Shown: positions 6,037 to 8,793 of the stretch, in pieces
Layout of the letters: every line of letters begins with the position of its first letter
Numbering within the stretch: the stretch's first letter is position 1
Assembly: GCA_018657655.1 (NCBI GenBank)
Contig: JABHWQ010000119.1
Span: 1 to 8,793 of the forward strand
Reading direction: 5' to 3'
From: Chloroflexota bacterium
GTDB lineage: Bacteria; Chloroflexota; Dehalococcoidia; SZUA-161; SpSt-899
Length of the DNA: 8,793 nucleotides
Program-made: the position numbers and the translations under genes
Notes under the pieces: generated by a model
Seen by the model: the letters and a program-made list of their open reading frames with translations, nothing else
The model's database searches: none
Told to the model about the DNA's origin: nothing

Positions 6037-6087
6037 ATACCGTGGCGGCTCCAATTGCAATGGTTTTCAATGTACCCACTTGTACGT

Positions 6088-6093
6088 GTTATA
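6088..6093 (-). promoter_or_regulatory. Possible -10 element just upstream of the duplicated leader
   Basis: The minus strand reads TATAAC, one mismatch from TATAAT, 2 bases before the GTACAAGTG that starts the duplicated unit. A start of transcription near 6081 would make the duplicated unit coincide with the RNA itself. No convincing -35 lies 16-18 bases upstream (best TCGTGA), so the call is weak. Confidence 0.3.
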
Positions 6094-6147
6094 CTCTACA
6101 GAACCAATCTTCACGAGGAAACGGGGACCGCACTCAATTCTGGCTGG

Positions 6148-6176
6148 GGATAACCCCCATATTGACGATATGTCAA
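6148..6176 (-). promoter_or_regulatory. Candidate promoter for the riboswitch-sipW operon
   Basis: A consensus -35 hexamer TTGACA (6176-6171) is followed after 17 bases by a poor -10, TTATCC (6153-6148). The -35 lies inside a perfect inverted repeat (6161-6177), which would let a bound regulator block it. A competing candidate is the TATAAC at 6093-6088. Confidence 0.35.
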
Positions 6177-6177
6177 T
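6161..6177. repeat. Perfect inverted repeat ATTGAC-gatat-GTCAAT
   Basis: Six-base arms with a 5-base spacer lie in the divergent region between the riboswitch leader and the tldE-like gene. The repeat overlaps the best -35 element of the minus-strand promoter. It looks like an operator, though the binding protein is unknown. Confidence 0.45.
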
Positions 6178-6229
6178 TGTTATTGCTTTGAGAAAGAAGC
6201 TACCGTAGTTGTGAATACGCTGGAAGTTC

Positions 6230-6259
6230 TTGTGAAGCGCCATCATACTGGGGTACAAT
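6230..6259 (+). promoter_or_regulatory. Candidate promoter of the tldE-like gene
   Basis: TTGTGA (6230-6235) and TACAAT (6254-6259) are separated by 18 bases, with four and five of six consensus matches. Transcription would start near 6266, about 40 bases before the probable TTG start of the gene and upstream of its ribosome site. Confidence 0.5.
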
Positions 6260-6307
6260 CTAAGCTTACGAACTCGTATGTATTCGAGTGTTCGAGGAGG
6301 TTGGGCT

Positions 6308-7612
6308 TTGGAACAATTGCTGGAACAATCGAAAAAGGTAAGTCAGGAGGCTGAGGTCTTCTCGGTATCTACCAGAAAAACCGAAGCGATATTTGAGACT
6401 AACCGATTAAAACAGGTGCAGACAAAGGAGTCTTCTGGTACTGCACTGCGTCTAATAAACGAAGGTCGTATCGGGTTTGCGGCTACCACCAAAATCGGCA
6501 GTGAGAATGAACTTGTTAACATGGCGTTGGATATGGTCCCGTATGGTGCAGAGGCCAAGTTTGAATTTCCCGGATCACAGTCCTACTTTCCGGTAGCGGT
6601 TTTCGATCCTGAGATAGAGTCGGTAACCGAGCAATCGATGGTGGAACTCGGTCAGTCTCTGATTGACAGAATCAAACAAGTGGAACCTGAGATAGTGTGC
6701 GAAGGGGCAGTTAGTCGCCGTACTTTAAATGTTGAAATTATGAATTCCAGAGGTGGAAAGGCGAGCTATCAGAAAAGCGTTTTCAGTGTCGCTATTGAAG
6801 GAGTTCTGGTACGCGGTACGGATATGCTTTTTGTTGGCGATCATGAGAGTTCATGTCACCCCTTAGGAAATGTTGATCATGTGGCAGAATCGACCATCGA
6901 ACAGTTAGAAAGAGCAAGGGTGATGGCATCTTGTCCAACCGGAAATATGCCTGTGATATTCACCCCTCATGGCGTCGCCAATGCGTTGCTTTCACCACTG
7001 GCGGTTGCCTTCAACGGAAAGACAGTATTGAGAGGGGCCTCACCGCTGGGGCACAGAAAGGGAGAAACGGTTTTCGCACCGGAGTTCTCTATATGGGATG
7101 ATGCTACTATAGATTTTTGCCCGGCCAGCTATAGTTGTGATGATGAAGGTATTCCGGGTCGGCGAACCCCTTTGGTGGAGGGTGGTGTGGTGAAGAACTT
7201 CCTATATGATTTGCAGACGGCAGGTGAGGCCGGAGTACAGAGCACCGGAAGCGCGAGCCGAAGTGTGGGGAGTTTACCCAGCCCTTCTACGAGTGCATTG
7301 ATTATTGGTGATGGAAAAACAAGCTTTGCCGATATGTTCGCCGAGGTCAAGGAGGGGTTGGTAGTAGAGCAACTCATGGGGGCTACGCAAGGCAATATCC
7401 TTGGTGGCGATTTCAGCGGAAACGTGCTTCTAGGCTATAAGGTTGAAAATGGCAAGATTGTGGGTCGGGTGAAAAACACCATGGTATCCGGAAATGTTTA
7501 CGAGCTTTTGAAAGAGGGCGTTGTTATCGGCAGCGATTCCAGATGGCTTGGTGGTTCGGTCAAAACGCCTTCGGTATTCTGCCCATCCGTTGCCGTTGCT
7601 ACTCAGGAATAG
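6308..7612 (+). CDS. pmbA: TldE/PmbA-family protein (TldD/TldE protease system partner)
   Basis: The product is 434 residues, the usual length for TldE/PmbA. The N-terminal region has the family pattern AEVFSVSTRKTEAIFETNRL, KESSGTALRLINEGRIGFA and a D-x-AEA-like stretch. The C-terminal half has FTPHGVANALLSPLAVAFNG (from residue 218), ASPLGHRKGE, DDEGIPGRRTPLVEGG, a stretch LYDLQTAGEAGVQSTGSASR, and GNILGGDFSGN. The HExxxH zinc motif of TldD is absent, which marks it as the non-catalytic partner. With TldD, TldE forms a dimeric metalloprotease for unfolded or modified peptides. No tldD lies in view. The start chosen is TTG at 6308, 7 bases after a strong AGGAGG (6295-6300). An in-frame ATG at 6278 has no ribosome site and sits close to the predicted transcription start. 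Confidence 0.92.
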   Translation: MEQLLEQSKKVSQEAEVFSVSTRKTEAIFETNRLKQVQTKESSGTALRLINEGRIGFAATTKIGSENELVNMALDMVPYGAEAKFEFPGSQSYFPVAVFDPEIESVTEQSMVELGQSLIDRIKQVEPEIVCEGAVSRRTLNVEIMNSRGGKASYQKSVFSVAIEGVLVRGTDMLFVGDHESSCHPLGNVDHVAESTIEQLERARVMASCPTGNMPVIFTPHGVANALLSPLAVAFNGKTVLRGASPLGHRKGETVFAPEFSIWDDATIDFCPASYSCDDEGIPGRRTPLVEGGVVKNFLYDLQTAGEAGVQSTGSASRSVGSLPSPSTSALIIGDGKTSFADMFAEVKEGLVVEQLMGATQGNILGGDFSGNVLLGYKVENGKIVGRVKNTMVSGNVYELLKEGVVIGSDSRWLGGSVKTPSVFCPSVAVATQE

Positions 7613-7636
7613 TTATAGGGATTTGGTCACGAAGCC

Positions 7637-8793
7637 CTATCGATAGTAAGTTTTGCCAACGGTTGTTGGTGGGTTGTTGGGGCACTGTCCGGATGGACTG
7701 TAGTAAACTTTCATATCATCCTCTGAAATCAGTTCGAAATATGCGTAACCGGCGGCAGACTGGTCCCATCTGCTGACGAGTTGATAGCAGTGACAATCGG
7801 TGATTTCTGCTGGATCACTGTGTGTAGTGTTATCAGTAGTGATTCTGAATTCTTGCCCGTCAATCTGGTAGATCACTATTTCATTGGATAAGTTTTTGAA
7901 AATTGCCAGAGGTGTGGCGTAGGAACCATCCTGAGCAATCTCCACCCCCGTTGTATAGTCGGGATTAAAATGCCATTGACCGGATAAACTTCCCGGAACG
8001 TCCCTGGAAGTATTGCCGCATTCGGTGGTTTGCCCCGGTTCATCGAGCCCCAAAAGAGCAATGTATTCGGCTCCCATAGCCTCATCAAAGAAATCATATG
8101 GGCATACGGCGGTTCGCATTCTATCTCCTAGATAATTAGCTTCGTATCGAGATTGGTTTGCATACTGGTTACTTCTTTCAGAATCATATACCCAGATATC
8201 CCAGTTGTGGGCTTTAGACGTGCCTGTTGTATATCCGATAACCTCGCCTGCTTCCAGGAAAACAGGAATGGATGGCTCGTGTTCAGCTGTATTGGGTGCT
8301 GGTTCATTTGTAGTTGCATCCATAATTCTGGGTACGGCTTCGGAGATGGCACTCATCCTGATTTTGATGCGATCGTTCACCCGGAAAACCATTGTCCAAG
8401 TGGGCGGCTCTGATCCGAAATGACCGTAAGAATACCTTTCAAGTTGCATGTCTGCTGGTGCATAAACAGTCAGTCGATCCCCTGCCTCTATCACCGACGG
8501 TTCGATCCAAATGAGAGAAAGCCCCAGGGCCTCGGCTTCATGGTGGCCGCCATTCAACTGCCCAAGAGGATAGATGAGCCTAATCTTATCTCGATCGAAG
8601 AAGTGCGCCGTGAAAAGAGAGCCTGACTCATCGGGTGTATCCGGCTCAGGTATGACGGCCGGTTGTGTCTCTGGGCTCAAAATAGGCGGTTCTGGAGATA
8701 GACTTGGTTCCGGTGAATTATGGGGGCTAACTGAAGGGGAGGGTGGCTGAGAGGTGAATTCTGTTTGAGCGGCTTGAGTAGGAGGGACGGATG
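7637..8793 (-). CDS. Proline-rich-linker protein with degenerate M23-like domain (5' end outside window)
   Basis: The frame is open to the right edge (384 residues visible), so the N-terminus is missing. A TTG at 8680-8678 is only an internal codon. The first ~55 residues are a Pro/Ser/Thr/Glu-rich linker (PPSPSVSPHNSPEPSLSPEP), typical of a spacer between a signal or membrane anchor and an outer domain. The following domain has IRLIYPLGQLNGGHH, YAPAD, FLEAGEVIGYTTGTSKAHNW and DIWVYD. This resembles the duplicated-hybrid-motif fold of M23 peptidases, but the closing HxH metal motif reads HNW, so catalysis is doubtful. AVCPYDFF, ECGNTSRDVPGSLSGQW and later DCHCYQ give at least four cysteines that may form disulfides outside the cell. 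The gene converges with the tldE-like gene, 24 bases apart. The family assignment is tentative; cell-envelope location is inferred. Confidence 0.75.
   Translation of the reverse strand, partial: SVPPTQAAQTEFTSQPPSPSVSPHNSPEPSLSPEPPILSPETQPAVIPEPDTPDESGSLFTAHFFDRDKIRLIYPLGQLNGGHHEAEALGLSLIWIEPSVIEAGDRLTVYAPADMQLERYSYGHFGSEPPTWTMVFRVNDRIKIRMSAISEAVPRIMDATTNEPAPNTAEHEPSIPVFLEAGEVIGYTTGTSKAHNWDIWVYDSERSNQYANQSRYEANYLGDRMRTAVCPYDFFDEAMGAEYIALLGLDEPGQTTECGNTSRDVPGSLSGQWHFNPDYTTGVEIAQDGSYATPLAIFKNLSNEIVIYQIDGQEFRITTDNTTHSDPAEITDCHCYQLVSRWDQSAAGYAYFELISEDDMKVYYSPSGQCPNNPPTTVGKTYYR

Larger units (their letters stand above)
5578..6085 (-). repeat. Tandem duplication (period ~260 bases) of the whole riboswitch-terminator leader
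   Basis: Two direct copies, about 5838-6085 and 5578-5825, correspond along their length. Landmarks are GTACAAGTG (6085-6077 and 5825-5817), GGAGCCG, GGTATCTCTTT, the aptamer, CCAGA..CTGGGC, and AAAAGGGATGCC with its terminator. Offsets between copies are 260-265 bases. Divergence is substantial outside the aptamer core and includes a compensatory base-pair change (AAUCC/GGAUU versus AGUCC/GGACU), so the duplication is not recent and both copies look functional. Confidence 0.85.

Noticed and set aside
5875..6208. Plus-strand open frames across the first riboswitch cassette
   Set aside because: They are antisense to the aptamer, overlap each other in different frames, lack ribosome sites and show no protein-like composition.
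6278..6307. ATG at 6278 as the start of the tldE-like gene
   Set aside because: It lacks a ribosome site, whereas AGGAGG at 6295-6300 is correctly spaced from the TTG at 6308, which also fits the family N-terminus.
7615..7640. Possible bidirectional terminator ATAGGG...CCCTAT between the convergent genes
   Set aside because: It has only 6 bp with a 14-base loop, no T tract on either side, and overlaps the stop codon of the minus-strand gene.
1..8793. CRISPR arrays, insertion sequences, integrases, rRNA or tRNA genes
   Set aside because: No regularly spaced short repeats, transposase-like frames, terminal inverted repeats or rRNA/tRNA signatures were seen in the window.

Overview
The window reads as a bacterial chromosome segment of roughly balanced base composition. 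It carries a surface-protein locus on the minus strand, a housekeeping-type TldE/PmbA gene on the plus strand, and the end of another secreted-protein gene on the minus strand. A SipW-type (Ser/His) signal peptidase, a TasA/camelysin-like protein, DUF2341 and DUF11 adhesin-like proteins and class I c-di-GMP riboswitches suggest a bacterium with Gram-positive-style secretion. The M23-like protein at the right edge and the overall gene mix are most reminiscent of Chloroflexota (Dehalococcoidia-like). That placement is an impression only; no rRNA or other phylogenetic marker is present.

Layout, read right to left along the minus-strand locus. A region of about 300 bases (6007-6307) separates divergent genes and carries candidate promoters in both directions and a perfect inverted repeat. 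Next comes a leader RNA (about 6085 to 5578) built from two tandem copies of the same cassette. Each copy has a 5' hairpin, a class I c-di-GMP (GEMM-I) aptamer, a short hairpin overlapping the aptamer's closing stem, and a strong intrinsic terminator. Directly behind the second terminator lies sipW (5020-5538), then a TasA-like gene (4298-4915) with its SipW-type signal peptide, then a 341-base structured intergenic region, then a 1044-residue DUF2341 surface protein (822-3956), and 5 bases later the start of a secreted DUF11 protein (1-816) that runs off the left edge.

The likely logic is that c-di-GMP gates transcription, through two successive riboswitch/terminator units, into an operon that makes a dedicated signal peptidase and its fibre-like substrate. 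The large multidomain surface proteins downstream would be co-expressed or separately controlled from the structured gap. This would be a matrix or adhesion module under direct RNA-level second-messenger control. Whether ligand binding turns expression on or off cannot be decided by reading.

On the right, a tldE/pmbA-like gene (6308-7612, probable TTG start) has its own promoter and no tldD neighbour in view. It converges, 24 bases apart, with a 5'-truncated gene (7637-8793) for a proline-rich-linker protein with a degenerate M23-like domain.
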